DNA of 64,000 nt from Acheta domesticus (lineage: Eukaryota; Arthropoda; Insecta; Orthoptera; Gryllidae): positions 164,190,384 through 164,254,383 of the forward strand of contig JAHLJT010008446.1 of the NCBI GenBank assembly GCA_031308135.1, in the 5' to 3' direction. Both the position numbers and the translations under genes were made by a program. The notes beneath the pieces are model-generated. The model searched no databases and had not been told where the DNA came from. It saw only the letters and a list, made by a program, of their open reading frames with translations. Of this stretch, positions 22,191 through 34,993 are shown in pieces (position 1 is the first letter of the stretch; each line of letters begins with the position of its first letter).

Positions 22191-24416
22191 CAGACTGGTT
22201 ATGTTTCGATAATGTATTTTCTTCGGTCAGCAAACCGAAACACTCCAATGAAAATTATGTCAATATTTTGTCAGTTCTGTAAATGTCTTCCATAGCTGTG
22301 AATCTCTAATTGGTAAATTCCCACAAGAGTTCTAAACCATTGTGGGGCGTTATGTTGGTAAACCTTGACGAAGCTATTTTCTTCGTGGTTCTGTGGTGTT
22401 GATGTGTTTGACATATGATATAGTGGGTTAGACATCCGTTATATTTTTTTCCAAAATCAAATTCCGTTTATTCACAATTCTTAGCATGAACATTCAGTGA
22501 ATAATTTACAGATGAAATAACATCAGTGAAGATTTGCCCTGTGACAGAACTTCTCAGATACAATTGAATGTTTTTTTTTAACTTTTTGCAACCAGTGATA
22601 TCGCGTCACCAGTTTATTTTGAAGAAATTGTGTTTGAACTGTATCAGGTAATACCGTGAACCATCCTCAAGTGTTATTAACCAAGTGTATTTCCACCATG
22701 TTATTAACCTAATTACAGAAAACAGACTTCAATTATCAGTTCATTTGACTAAGTGATCATTCATGCTGAGGAAATGATTTGTATTTCAGAGTTGATATTC
22801 TACATTATTTGTACTGCTGGTCTTAAATCTGCAATTTCTTTGATCACCCCCTTTTTGAATTTGTATAGGTATTCAATTTTGGCAGGGAGAAATGTTCTGT
22901 TGAAAATACTGGTTAAATAATTTTTCACACAAACAAGTTGTTTTAATCATATTATTTTTTCTCAATCAATAATGCTAGTTTTAATATTTATTGTTGATCA
23001 TAATTTCACATGAAAATACATTAATATGAACATTACACATGAATACACATGATCATTAATATTATATATTCATTGAATCTAATTCGAAATATATTACTAT
23101 AATGAAATTAATAAGAATCATGATTTACTCAGTACATACACAGGAGTGAAATTCAAGTTTAAATTACAATTTTGAGATTATATACCTCAAATTCACTGCT
23201 GTTCAATTCATTGACATTTCTAGAAAATTATACAAATAACAATTCTTATTTTTTATTATATAATTCAAAATTAGTAAGAATGTAAGGTTTCAAAATATTT
23301 ACATTCATTATTGTTGGCTGCATTCATTTTGACTTTGTTGAACGGTCTTTGCTGTACCAAATAGTGCGTTGATATTTTTAAGTTCAGTTAGGATGATCAA
23401 TAGTATAATATTAAAATTAAAATGATTAACGTAAAAAAAGAAGATAATGAACATGTGTGTTGTTTGTTTGAAGAATTATTTAAGAGAGCAGGCTACTTCA
23501 ATTAATTTATTTTGAGCAATATTAAAAAATATGGCAATGGTATTTAAAACTTAATTTAATATTTTTTATTACTTAGTGGTGTGTAGTAGCTTAGTAGAAG
23601 TTGAAGCAACTTGCTGAATGACACTGCACAATGTGGATTATCTATCCTGAAGATAATATGCAATATTGATTTTCACATCCAACCAATAGTAACTAGAAGG
23701 ACTCACAGACAATAGAAAATTTTACTTTTGCTTATGCTTTTCTTGGACATTGTGAGTACTTTAGGCTATCAATTATGTTAAAGTTCATGTCTATGCGTTT
23801 TGCTTATGTTTTAAGTTTGCATTGTGAATGGGCCTTAAGAGGGGGCAATCGCTCTTGCTATCACTTTGTGTAGGAATTGGGTGTTGCGCACAAACCCGGG
23901 GCAAGGGGCAATTACTTACTTTGGAATTCAGGAACTGCGGGAGCAGAAGGATTAAATATTTCTGGCCGCGATGCATGCGCTACAGTTGTACTAACGCGTC
24001 TGTGATTAAGGCCATGCTAGAGGAACTGAATTGTAAAGGCACTGTCTGGAGAAACTAGATCCCTTACCAATTAATTGAACGATTCAAAAGTACAGATTTA
24101 TTACAAAGAACTTTTTTTTAATGTGAGCCATTTTTCAGATAAGAATTGTTTGAAATTGCTTTTATTTCACCCAAAATTTCGCGCGAACTACCCTAATTCA
24201 GAGAATTCAACAATAATGAGACCTGCGACATTTTTATAAGCTTACTTTACTCGTTGCATGAAAAATATTTTACAAAATATTTCGAGAAATTGACATTTTT
24301 GATATTTTTAATAAATGTCCTTGAGGCTTCCTGTGAAGAACTATTATGCTATTTACAGTACTACTATGCTACTTAATTATTTATAGATAATTACGTTTAT
24401 ATAATATGTATCCTTT
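22191..24416. other. Slit intron, AT-rich, nothing recognised
   Basis: No coding exon or terminal repeat is recognised. An open frame at 23828-24058 has no family resemblance. Confidence 0.4.
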
Positions 24417-24449
24417 TGTATAGTCAATAATTTTCTTATTGACTATACA
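24417..24449. repeat. Perfect 14-bp hairpin
   Basis: Arms TGTATAGTCAATAA (24417-24430) and TTATTGACTATACA (24436-24449) are exact inverted repeats around a 5-base loop TTTTC. Confidence 0.9.
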
Positions 24450-27400
24450 ATAAGATAAAGATATTTCTTATTCATATTATTGTTACTAAATCTTCCTACC
24501 GATAATGGACATAAAAGTAAAAATGGAATGAATGTGTCCCATCCAGATCTGAAAACAGACACTTCTCCTTGAAGGGGGGGTCTTTTGGGTGATGTCAAAT
24601 AGATGAGAATTACAACAATAACAAATAGAGTTTAATACCTACGACAAAAGAACAAGAAAGAGTTCTGCAACAAAATTTAATATGAATACTAGAGAAGAAC
24701 AATTTTCAAAATAATTTGTTGCTACTGTGATAGAGGAAACAAATATTTCATCGAGGGTACTACAAAAGTACGAGTACATATCTGCAAGCAACAAAAATAC
24801 AATTACCAATTGTTGCAATGAATGAATATACATGTTCCTGACATCAGAGGCGTTCCGATCTGGGGAAGGGGGGGGGGCAGTTGGGACAACTTTTTCTGAG
24901 CCCTGACGTCACTGGGGATCCCCAACTTTTTTTTTATTCCAAGAATATTACATAATACCAATATACCAATCATAATACCACTTGTAAACAATCAAATAAT
25001 TTGAAAAATGTGTTTTTTATTATCTATAATAAATGTTATAAGTTACCTGATTAAAACATAGGTGTAGTTGAAATATCAAAATTTTTCCTTACATATTTTA
25101 CATATTTAGCACTTTATTTCATATTTGACATATTTTGCCATTTTCATGAAATATTTTTTTTATTATATCAATTTTCTTCAATTTTATTATGTATTTTTAT
25201 GAAGATAAATATTTTCAAAACAGTGTGCAATTTTGCCTAAATTATTACTGCATGCTGTGAACTCGAGGTATGCTACATGATGACAGGGTAGGGTGTTCAG
25301 ACAGTCCGGCACGCCTGCTTCAGTTAACTGAGTGTGGCGAGAAGTATGCGTCAGTGACCGATATCAGTTTCACCTGTATGTACGAAAAGTATCTCTGTTA
25401 CTGCATTTTGTGACCTTTAACCTGAATTTCCAAACGTATGTATTGTTTTTAAAATTGCTTGAGGAATATTTTTATAAATATAATTTCGCATTTTGTAAAT
25501 GTCCATTTTATAAGTAGTGTATTTTAATATTACATATTATATCCCATTTAACAGTTTTATTACATATTCTTACTGTTTTCATTACATATTTATGTACATA
25601 TTTTCATCTTTCATACTGCATATTTTTCCAGTCTCTAGTTATATGTTTTGTTCACGTTTCTGGAGTATTTGTCTGTTTTTAAAATGCAAATTTTTGCATA
25701 GAAAGTATTTTTTCAAACCAATTTTTTGAGTAATTATCATCAGATGTTCATTCTCAGAGATATACATCTTTCCATTGGACTTTTTGTTTTGCAATTGTTA
25801 CAGCAATATGTATTCATTCATACATACATATATGTTATTGCTGCACAAATAGTCTGTGGAGATAGATAAGGAGATTGCTGAGGAGATAAATGGCGCCCTC
25901 CCAGTTAGTGTTGATTTGAATAGAAATTAAGTTTTATGAAAATGAATGATATTTTAAAAATTGTTGATTTGTAAGTGCGTTTTATGATATTTTCAATTGG
26001 AAATTTTCTTTTGGGTTATTCCTCTTTATCATTTCAAATATGCATGATTTTCCCATTTTATATTTTTAAAATATTTCTCTCATAGCCTAATTCTAAACAA
26101 ATAATGTTAAAATAGTAGGGTCTCACAAGCAGCTAATAGAACAACATATTAAGGAATCATTAAAAGTTGCACTGGTTTTCAAGTTGAGATAGAACTCCCT
26201 ACAGTTTATTATGCATGAAATTGCTTTTTAATTTTGATGCATCAGATTTGCATTCTCAGAAATATATACCTCTCCATTTGACTTTTTGTTATGCAATTGT
26301 GACAGCAATTTCAATATTTAAAATGAAATCATATAAAATCAGACCATTTTAACATGTTCAATGAAAATTAGGACACAAAGAATAGAAATGCATTTGACAA
26401 CTAAGCAAGCCCTTTATTAGAAAATGCTAAAAATCTTGTAACATGTAACTCAGGAACACATGCAAATCCATAACCTAAAACAAATGAAATATAATTATCA
26501 ATACAGATTTAAAAATTAGAACGAAATGTAGAGTTTAATATTTTGGCTATTCAAAGAATAATAATTTTTGTACCTTCTCATATTGTCAATTTCTCAAAAG
26601 CAGTAGTCAATACCTCCATATTTTCTGAAACATATAAAAACATTCAACATATTTTATGTGTTTCAAAACAATAGTTTATGGCCTATATTGAAAATATTTG
26701 TAAATTTTAAAAACTGAGGCACAGCATTAAACAAAATTTTGAAGTGTATTATCCAAGAGTTACGGTTAACATTTATATAGAAACATGATTTTTATAATGC
26801 AAAGAGAAACACAAATCTCAGAGACCGCCATTTGTTATTGGGCATTAAATGTGGAATGTAATGGGAAAATAAATTATAGACCTGTTTCTATTTCTTTAGA
26901 GAATTCTCAATTTTTTTATATTATAAAAACATGAAAATAATAGAAAAAATATTGAAATTGTTGAAAAAGATCGAAACTTTTGGAAAACACTGAAATTGTT
27001 GAAGAACATTGATATTGTTGAAACACTTTCTAATTGTTGTAAAACATTGAAATTGCCTCTAAATTCGTACAGGCCCTTCTGTTCTCTAAATCCGTACAGC
27101 ATTGATCCAACTGGTTTTTGTGGGCTATGACCAGTCTGACTGCCACGATATCCAAAAATGCTCCTTAAACGCCTACTGATTCAGCAGAACTAAACAAAAT
27201 TACGCCGAGTGATAGAAGAGGGTCAGGGTGGAAGCTACTATGACTGTCAACGCTCTCGTCCACTCATATTGGCCATTATTGCATCAACCTTTTTCACTTG
27301 GTGCCTGTCAGACCGGTTTCCACATGTGTTAAGTTGGAAATATCATCACAAGTTTTATGGCCAACAAAGAAAACGCTACCTGAATTTGTAATTTTATCAG

Positions 27401-27479
27401 TTTTAAAGGTGATTCCATACATGGAAGGTAAACTCGTCCAAAAACACTATAATTTTACATTAATAAAGTATTTTAAAAC
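24450..27479. other. Slit intron, AT-rich, nothing recognised
   Basis: Very AT-rich, with two similar words (CAGATGTTCATTCTCAGAGA at 25741 and CAGATTTGCATTCTCAGAAA at 26245, each followed by ATATACATCTTTCCATT-like sequence). That suggests a small local duplication. No gene is seen. Confidence 0.4.
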
Positions 27480-27565
27480 ATTTTTAATGTGCATTTTTTG
27501 ATATCTATTAAATAGATATCATAACATTTTCAATGTGCATTTTTTGATATCTATTAAATAGTGAC
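27480..27565. repeat. Short tandem duplication with a GATATC palindrome
   Basis: The block AATGTGCATTTTTTGATATC then TATTAAATAG occurs at about 27485 and again at about 27530. The first unit includes the palindrome GATATCTATTAAATAGATATC. Confidence 0.85.
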
Positions 27566-27793
27566 CAGTAGGCTTGTAGCAAGTTAAAATAGAATAATAT
27601 CATATGGAAATTGTATTAACTTAATAAGATTTAATCATTTACTTCAAATTAGACTTGTCCAGAGAGATTCCTCCAGTCCCAAAATACTTCTAGATCTACT
27701 CTTACAAATTCTGTGACCACTTAGTACATTTAACAACAATTCTGTATACATTTAACTTTGAGTATGCAGTTGAAATAATTCATACCTTCATCG

Positions 27794-27935
27794 ATCTTGG
27801 CAATATATGGTAATTCATCATCTGCTTCTTCTTCTTCTTCTTCTTCTACCTCCTCCTGTTCTTCAAAAATGGCCCATTGTGATTGATGAAATTTGCCAGG
27901 ATCAATAAATTTAAACTTTGGGTAGTCTAACATCT
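27794..27935 (-). CDS. Candidate internal exon of an unidentified gene, antisense in the slit intron
   Basis: On the minus strand an open frame lies between a possible acceptor (TGATACTGCAG) and a possible donor (GATGAAG|GTATGA). It reads SEMLDYPKFKFIDPGKFHQS, then QWAIFEEQEEV, then a glutamate run, then ADDELPYIAKIDE. The ordered aromatic/basic start followed by an acidic tract and a clean splice pair look more like a real coding exon than most ORFs here. I do not recognise the protein, and neighbouring exons on the same strand were not identified. It could instead be a processed fragment. The exact acceptor is uncertain. Confidence 0.35.
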
Positions 27936-28029
27936 CAGAAGCTGCAGTATCACAAAAAGTTTTCATCACATATGAGTAGGTTTGCACAAGAAATTTGACA
28001 TGGAAATCAAATAATGTGTACATTACAAT

Positions 28030-30146
28030 CTAATGCTTTGTTACTTACCTGAATTATTACCTTTATGTTAACCATAATTTTTCAAATGCTTTCTCTCCTT
28101 TAATTTGAAGCAAGCTCTGGTAGTTTGGGCTGTTATGAGCACTCCTTACTTCATATGTTCTAAACAATCGAAGGTAAAACAATAGTATATTGTAATAAAA
28201 GCAATTGTTTTCTTCAACTTGTCTTTGTTTTTTGTCTTCTGTCTTTTCTGACAAATGGAATAAAAATCAAATTAACAATCAATACATAACAGAGTTGATC
28301 AAAATATCAATAAACAAATGAAGAATTCAGTTGTTTCTGACAGTAGCATGAATAAAATAATGACATGAGAAATAAAGGGTTGAATTAATAGAAATATCTG
28401 CAGATATTTGTATCATTATTCTTTCCAATGTTAGTACCTGGGATATTGTTAGTTCATTTTATTCCAAGAGATAACTTCTTTCATCATTAGTAATACTTGT
28501 GTAAGAAGAAATTCGGTTATACTGTAAATTGTTCATAAAAATACCATTTCACACGCAAAAACTCAGCTAAAGAGCCATCAAGATTGTGGAAATTGGACTT
28601 ATTCAATTTATGTGAAGAAAGTGTATTAATAATTGTATTGCATTGCATTTTGTGTAACTATGCTCCAAACATCAGTCCATACTCTATAAACTCAATTAAA
28701 AAATTTTGGTTTGCATTAATTTTGCATATCCTTTTCTTAATCAGAGGCACCCAGGGGAAACATGTGGCCTGGGAAAGTACATCCACAAGAGCCCCTTATA
28801 TCAAAAGTTGCGATGCCGCCACATGTAAACAGAATTCATTTCTCCATACAACACAAATAGCATATTGCAATTAATTGTATTAGAAGCAATACTTTTTTAT
28901 TTGTATTCAATGACAAAAAAATTAAGTTAGGGCCTGGGACAAGCTGCCCCAGCTGCTCCCTCTTCTAAGCATCTCTGTGTATAATCCTCTCAGAATTTAA
29001 AACAGATATTACTAACAAAATTTTGCTTACTGTATCTTTCAGTCACAGTAGTTACAGGGGCTCGCTCAACTTTATTGTATGAAGGGATAGAAATGCACAA
29101 TTGAAAATTGTTTTTTGTGAAAGAGGGATTTCCCTTCTCAAAAGAGGATATAAAATCTTACAACTGCTCCACACTCAACCTTTATTCACAATTATTTTAA
29201 CAGATATTAATTTAACCACTTTAGAATTTTAGTTCAGGAGAAATTGTCACTAAATTTTACACTTGCAAACTGCACTAGCAAAGAGTCATTTTCAGAGAAA
29301 TTAATATTCTCAGCAAAACTTCAATCTGAAGTGCCACGTTTGCTAACAACTTTAAAAGCTGAAATATCCATGCCATATCTTCAAATATTATTATCGTTTA
29401 TGTATTTAGTGCTTTCTTCATTGTATTTTTTTCATGTAAATCTTTGTGGTGGTTGTCTTTCAGTTTTTCATTTTATTTTAAATAAGCATAGTTTTCAGTG
29501 AAAATCATGATTTGATTGCAAGTGTATCAGTAAAAGTTCTCTTTAGAGGAAAGAGTTGACTGAAAGGAACGAAAAACCACACTTCTTAAAACAAGCAACT
29601 TAATGAAATGTGAAAATTTTTTAGGAAGGGTAGCTTTGAACATGTTAAATTCTGTCCCTCTCTGTTCAAAAATACCCCATGTGCTACTATAACTTGAAAA
29701 AACGTTTTACTTGAAAGGTAGGCCTAAATGTTTAGAGAAACTTGAATATATATTGTTAAACAATGCCGCTTATACTTTGTACTATTAAAAAATGTAACTA
29801 TTGAAAAATACTAAATACATACTAATTAAAATGGTGTAAATCGTGGGAAAGTGTAAATGGAAGTAAGTTCTTTTTGCATAAGCAATAAAATACAAAACAC
29901 GTACAATTCACTTTGAAACATCAAACTCTGAGAAATCTTCCATGCAGTAATCGATAGTTTACTTTTCTCATGCGAAAAGAAACATTTTTTTTAAAAGAAT
30001 CGATTCAAAGAAACAGTCTTTCTTCTTCTTCACTTAGTCATATAACGTGGTTCTTCCTCGTGGATTATTTCCAGATCCAATAGCTTCAAGTGGCCGACTC
30101 TTGCTTCGTCGGCAAGAGTTCTAAAATTTCTTATACAGGGGCTTTT
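28030..30146. other. Slit intron, AT-rich, nothing recognised
   Basis: Several short open frames occur but none shows a family motif or a clean splice pair. Confidence 0.4.
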
Positions 30147-30350
30147 CTAACTTTGCTCCTCAAGGCCCATCTTCACAATGGAATATGTCACGGTATTTTG
30201 CAACGTTCTCAGCCATACCGCCAGATATCGCATGATCGCCACCGTATCAAGCAGTACTTGCGATCATGCGACTTCTAGCGGTACGATGGAAGACGCGAAA
30301 TGCCATGTGATATTCCATCGTGGCCATAGGAGCTTGAGGGGCAGATTTAG
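30147..30350. mobile_element. Small MITE with about 50-bp imperfect inverted ends
   Basis: Left end CTAACTTTGCTCCTCAAGG then CACAATGGAATATGTCACGG. Reverse complement of the right end CTAAATCTGCCCCTCAAGC then CACGATGGAATATCACATGG. About 204 bp, with no ORF of its own. A half-copy (ACGACGCGAAATACCGTGAG, ATATTCCATTCTGGAGCCC) lies at about 37355-37402. Confidence 0.65.
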
Positions 30351-30502
30351 AAAAATCACACCACAAGTTAATGATCTTCGTATGTGCAAGACACGGTTCA
30401 ATACATAAGTGACTCTTATCCCTTACCATGCTCCATGTAAAAGAATCGATTCAATACTTCGAAAATATAGGAAACCACAACACGAATCTTGGAACGAAAT
30501 GC

Positions 30503-30560
30503 GTGTGTGCGTGCGCGTGCGTGCGTGCGTGCGTGTGTGGGGCGCGCGCGCGCGCGCCTG
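30503..30560. repeat. (TG)n/(CG)n purine-pyrimidine alternating tract
   Basis: GTGTGTGCGTGCGCGTGCG passing into GGCGCGCGCGCGCGCGCC: strictly alternating purine-pyrimidine DNA, the kind that can adopt Z-DNA. It sits next to family F copy 6. Confidence 0.85.
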
Positions 30561-30659
30561 TGATGCACATCTGCATTCACTAACAATCATTTCTTACTTT
30601 TACAGATGAAACAATCAAGAATAAATTTAACTGTTACAGTATTTGCAGTAAATTATGTA

Positions 30660-31690
30660 GAAGCGAACCACGTATTGTTGTGCGACTTTTGAGAAAATAT
30701 TTTTTTAAGAAACTTCTTAAACTTTTAGAGCAAATTACGCAAAAGTACTAATTTTTTCAAAAAATTGTACATACCTTTTTTAATAGCTGTTATTTTACAA
30801 TAGACTTCGTCTGAAGCAAAAATCAGTATCTTCAATTTTGTAGTTTTGAAATGTTAACATTTTGCAATTTTCGGAAAACGGAGCGATAGCCGAAAATGAG
30901 AAAAGCATCATATTTTTTGCGGTCCCTTATTATATATGTGGAGAAAATATAAAGAGAATATTGGAGTAGTTTTTGAGAAAAAAAATTAAATAGCCCATAT
31001 TTCGCGCACAATTACACGAAAATTTTAGATATTTTCGAAAAATTGAACATGACCTTATTTTAAGATCTGTCATTAAGGAACATACTTTATTAAGGAAAAC
31101 TCTCCTACAACTTTATTATCTTGAATATTATAGTCGAAGGAAAGCGCCGAAAAATTGCAAAATTTTTCCAATTTTTGAAAAGTCAAGCATTTCAACGAAA
31201 ATGAGACCAGCACGTTTGCGTCCATTACGCTATCCGACCACAAAATTTAATAAAAAATTTGACTTTTTTTAAAAATTTTGAAAACGTCCAAGGGATTTCA
31301 TTTAAAGTGCTTCCCTTCCAAAAAAATTGAAAAATCTGTTTCAAATTCCAGAGATCGTGACAAAAGCCAGATCAATTGGTGAATAACTGTTTTGGAGAAA
31401 ATCGGCTGAACGGAATAGGCGTTAGTGTTAACCACAGAGGGACGAACAGACAGACGTTTTGCCGTCAATAGGTATCAAGAACCCAAAAAACATGGATTGT
31501 GGCTACACCACATATTAGTAGATTTTTTTCTATATTTAGCAACTGGTTTTATCCATTTTTTCGTTACCATTTAGAGTTTTTGTGTCGTAATTTCGCCGTT
31601 TTCCCGAAGCATTATAATACTTTCTCTATACTGCTCAAGCAGTGGCGAGCAAATCACTCTATATTGCATATATTGTCTCCATATGCCTCT
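30660..31690 (+). repeat. Dispersed repeat family F, copy 6
   Basis: AT-rich internal part (30690-31380), then TTTTGGAGAAAATCGGCTGA (31391), AACCACAGAGGGACGAACAG then ACAGACGTTTTGCCGTCAA, then TTTATCCATTTTTTCGTTAC (31549). It ends ACTTTCTCTATACTGCTCAAG (about 31620-31640), a diverged foldback. Confidence 0.75.
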
Positions 31691-31819
31691 ATGTTGTGAA
31701 TATTTGTCTCCGAGAGCGTTGGTCCACACCCGGGGTGGTAATATGGAAGAAAATCAGCTTCTGGAACTGTTAAGTGTAAATGAGGCCCACTAACGCTTCA
31801 CCTAGGATAGGTATAGGAC

Positions 31820-32235
31820 GTGTAAGAGAATGTTGCAGGTCTCATGTTCGTTTAAAGTTTCGATTTTTGAAAGTAGCGAAAATTTCCGGCGACTTTCTAA
31901 AACTACAAATATGAAGATAAACATGTTAACCTTTGAAATGCTAACTTTTTGCAATTTTCGAAAAATACGAAGAATTTATCGATAGTGAGACAACCACCGC
32001 ACCATATTTTTATCGACCCTTGATACATACGAGAACATACATACAACTTAAAGAAAAAACTGGAGGGGATTTTGAGAAAAAAATTGTTAAAAATTTTGTT
32101 TAATGGCCTAAATTTTGCGCAAAATTATACGAAAATAACTCCTATTTTCGAAAAAATTAACATGACCTTATTTCAAGAATAGATTTCATTAATAAAAAAA
32201 ATTAGGAGCCAATTTTTAGAAAAATTTGGAAATGG
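31820..32235. repeat. Family F fragment, copy 7 (rearranged)
   Basis: The left part matches minus-strand family-F words (GTCTCATGTTCGTT, 31849). The right part matches plus-strand ones (TAACTCCTATTTTCGAAAAA, then AACATGACCTTATTTCAAG, 32140). Two internal segments in opposite orientation are therefore joined. Confidence 0.5.
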
Positions 32236-32239
32236 TTTT

Positions 32240-33960
32240 GAGCCCTTATGTAAAGACCTCGGACTCTGCATTGTGCAGTGTCATTCAGTTGTGTGTAGCT
32301 TTTGAAATATTTTGTGTATTTCATAAGTCTCTATTCCATTGCCAATGTTCATCTATGCCTAATTGGCATTCTAAGACTCATAATAGACTTCAGTTGTGTA
32401 GATTAAGCACATCAAGTCAAATTAGATAAAATAACAATACTTACAAAAACAGATATTTCTTCAACATAATAATTACACGTATTGAAGAAAGAAGAAGGCT
32501 CTAAGTCTATTTGGAACAAGGGATGCCAGATTGTTTAAAATTGAACATTTTAAATTTGTAATGTAAATACAGAACTTTTTTGTCAGCAATCTTATTTACT
32601 GTATGTAATAGGGAACTTAAAAAACAGTCAAAATTTGAGAATAGAAGTCAAATAACAAAGGAACAAAAAATATTCCAAAGATCATATTTTCCCTCTGTAA
32701 AAATTAAAGACTTAGATATATGCAAAAAAATGAACAAATGGATTACCGATTTAAAACTGGCAGATCCTAAAAAGAATGACTAATGTCAACTCTTGAGTTA
32801 CAAATACTTTTGTCACAACTAATAAACTCTTAGTCAAGGAAACTAATAATTGAAGTATGTTGTAAACCCCATTGAGGTCATTAATACTTGCGGTATCTCA
32901 TAGTTTAACCTGACATAATAAGCTAGTAACATGGTGTCTAACCTACTACCATATAATAAACACAGCTTCGTCATGGTGTACCAAATACCACCCCACAGTG
33001 ACAGACATTAGGATTATTGTGATAATTCAGCAATCACAATTAATTTTATTTTACAAATCAATAAATATAATACCAGTGTTTCTCAATGGGGTTGGTATCA
33101 ACCCCCTAGAGGTTGATAAAATGTTCGAGGGGGTTAACTGTGATCAAGGCATTAACTGGGGCAATTGCTGCCCACTGATGCACTGCCCACTGATTGGTTT
33201 AATCAAAATTCTATTGATTACAAAAAATTATTTTAAATGATTTATTATGTAAAGGTTTAAAACATCTGATATCACTAGTTGATATGTCAAGAAATTGATA
33301 ATTATAATACTAGGCTACTCAAAATAATAAAACATACACCTCATAAATCATTTTTTCGAAATTTTTGTTCACATTTTTTGTCATTTGTTATCAAGTTTTT
33401 TATGTACAATTATTTGTTATGATTATTTTGTGTGCTGTATTTTACAGAAGAAAAGTCAATGGTATTGATGAAAAAAATTATTGTTTTCAAAGGTGTTGAT
33501 GCAAGAAAAAGTGTGTGAATCCTTGATTTATATAAAAAGCATTCTTCAGGATTACCTAATTTTCATTCAGATCTAGATAAGTGAAAGTGCATGCTTAAAA
33601 TTAATAAGTTATAAATGTTCAACCCCATTATCAATATCTAACGACAATAAACGGTAAAAACATTAATGTAAAAACATTACTGTAAGTAAAATCAAATATT
33701 GGGGTATTCGAGCGGAGACTGGGTTATACGCTGTGCGATATTCATTTGTCTGTCGCCGCAGTGACGTAGTGATGCAGTGTAGCCAAACTACATGTCTTGC
33801 TCGTGTTTTCCTTCTGTTTCTTGCGTACGGCGTGTTCAGTATTTGTATTTATTTCATAATGCCACAATTCAACTTTATGAGCCTAATGCACGTTGTGGCC
33901 ACCAATGAAGCTGAAGTTCAATGGCGGAGAGACCAGGGACTTGTTCCTGCTCAGAGGCAG
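32240..33960. other. Slit intron; one weak coding candidate
   Basis: A + strand frame ending at 32783 reads KKQSKFENRSQITKEQKIFQ, then RSYFPSVKIKDLDICKKMNK, then WITDLKLADPKKND-stop. Its charged, low-repeat composition is unlike the surrounding junk, but no family is recognised and no convincing acceptor fixes its start. The rest of the stretch shows nothing. Confidence 0.3.
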
Positions 33961-34320
33961 TCGGCCATATTCATAGACATCGCTTTAGTCCGGTGGTAGT
34001 CGGTACTAAGATAATACGGACTATCCACAGACCAAACCACGTTAGTCTCGGCCGTATTCATAGACGCTCTTATCCGTCGGACTAGGTTAGTCCTGCGAAC
34101 TTGCGGAGTACAGCTCGTCAAGCATTGCAATGTGTAGAGCGCATGCGCGAAATGAAATTTTCTCCGAATTCAATAATTTTCTATGGAGGCTATGGACGTT
34201 CTTTGACCGCTGAACATGTGTTTACTGCAGGGAGTGTCCGTACAGTGCGAGTGCATTTTAAACTGTGGTCGTGGGCACGTTGGTTCTCTGTTCTGGACTC
34301 CCTGGCTGTTTATTTGCTCC

Positions 34321-34524
34321 ATAATGTGTGATAAACGCCAACGGCAAGGAAATTGGTCGGCGGAGGAGAAAGAAAGCCTTTTCGAACTAATCAAAGCTCG
34401 GAAAGGCATTGTTGAGGCGAAGAGAGGCGCCCACCAAGAAAGCCTTAAAAAAGATCGTGCGTGGGAAGAAATTTTCCAAGAATTTTCTTCCAAGCACGGC
34501 CACGCACGAAGTGAACATTATTAA
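34321..34524 (+). CDS. Harbinger-associated Myb/SANT-like DNA-binding protein (partial)
   Basis: Reads MCDKRQRQGNWSAEEKESLF, then ELIKARKGIVEAKRGAHQES, then LKKDRAWEEIFQEFSSKHGH and stops at 34524. The NWS-x-EEKE-x-LFEL...KDRAWEEI-x-x-EF pattern is the Myb/SANT-like DNA-binding domain used by the accessory protein of PIF/Harbinger elements. In that family it helps carry the transposase to the nucleus and binds the element ends. Only the first domain is present (about 67 residues). It ends in an AT palindrome next to the truncated transposase. Confidence 0.75.
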   Translation: MMCDKRQRQGNWSAEEKESLFELIKARKGIVEAKRGAHQESLKKDRAWEEIFQEFSSKHGHARSEHY

Positions 34525-34530
34525 TTAACA

Positions 34531-34993
34531 TTAATAATTAATAAGTGTGGTTACCTGTGGAAATGCTGCAATTTCATGGAATTGCTGCACCATTTTCAAT
34601 CGCTCTTCCCTTAATGGGAATTTAATTATTTCCCGAGCGAACGAGCAAATCGCCCTTGCCACTTCAACCACAATTCGGCTTGCAGTCGCTTGGCTGACTT
34701 TGTGCAGGTCAGCCAAATCCGCCTCTCGCGAAAAAACGCAAAGCAAGCAGCACTCACGTCTCCACTGAAATCGGGAGACCACGCTGATTAGCGTTCTCCC
34801 AAAGTGAAGGCCGTATCAAATCTTTCAAGTTTCTGGCACTTTCTTTACTGAGTCGATATTTCATTTTAAATGAATGCTCATCATATTTATTCATTATCGT
34901 AATCCTCTGAAGGTACAGTTTCCTTCTTCTAATAGCTCCCACATTTAACACTTCACGCACTATGTTAATTTCACGCACATCAAAATCATCCAT
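34531..34993 (-). pseudogene. Harbinger (HARBI1-like) transposase, N-terminal half, frameshifted
   Basis: Begins at 34993 with MDDFDVREINIVREVLNVGA, then FKMKYRLSKESARNLKDLIR. After a frameshift near 34770 it continues with LHKVSQATASRIVVEVARAI, then FAREIIKFP and QFHEIAAFPQVT. These match the HARBI1 layout: an FRLSK start, then the SQ-x-T-x-SRIV helix-turn-helix, then F-x-E-x-AAFP-x-V-x-G before the first catalytic Asp. The frame is lost exactly where GCIDG is expected, so the whole catalytic core is deleted. Confidence 0.82.

Noticed and set aside
27831..27850. Glutamate run as evidence of a real protein
   Set aside because: A (GAA)n/(TTC)n microsatellite alone would give it; only the flanking frame and splice-like borders were used.
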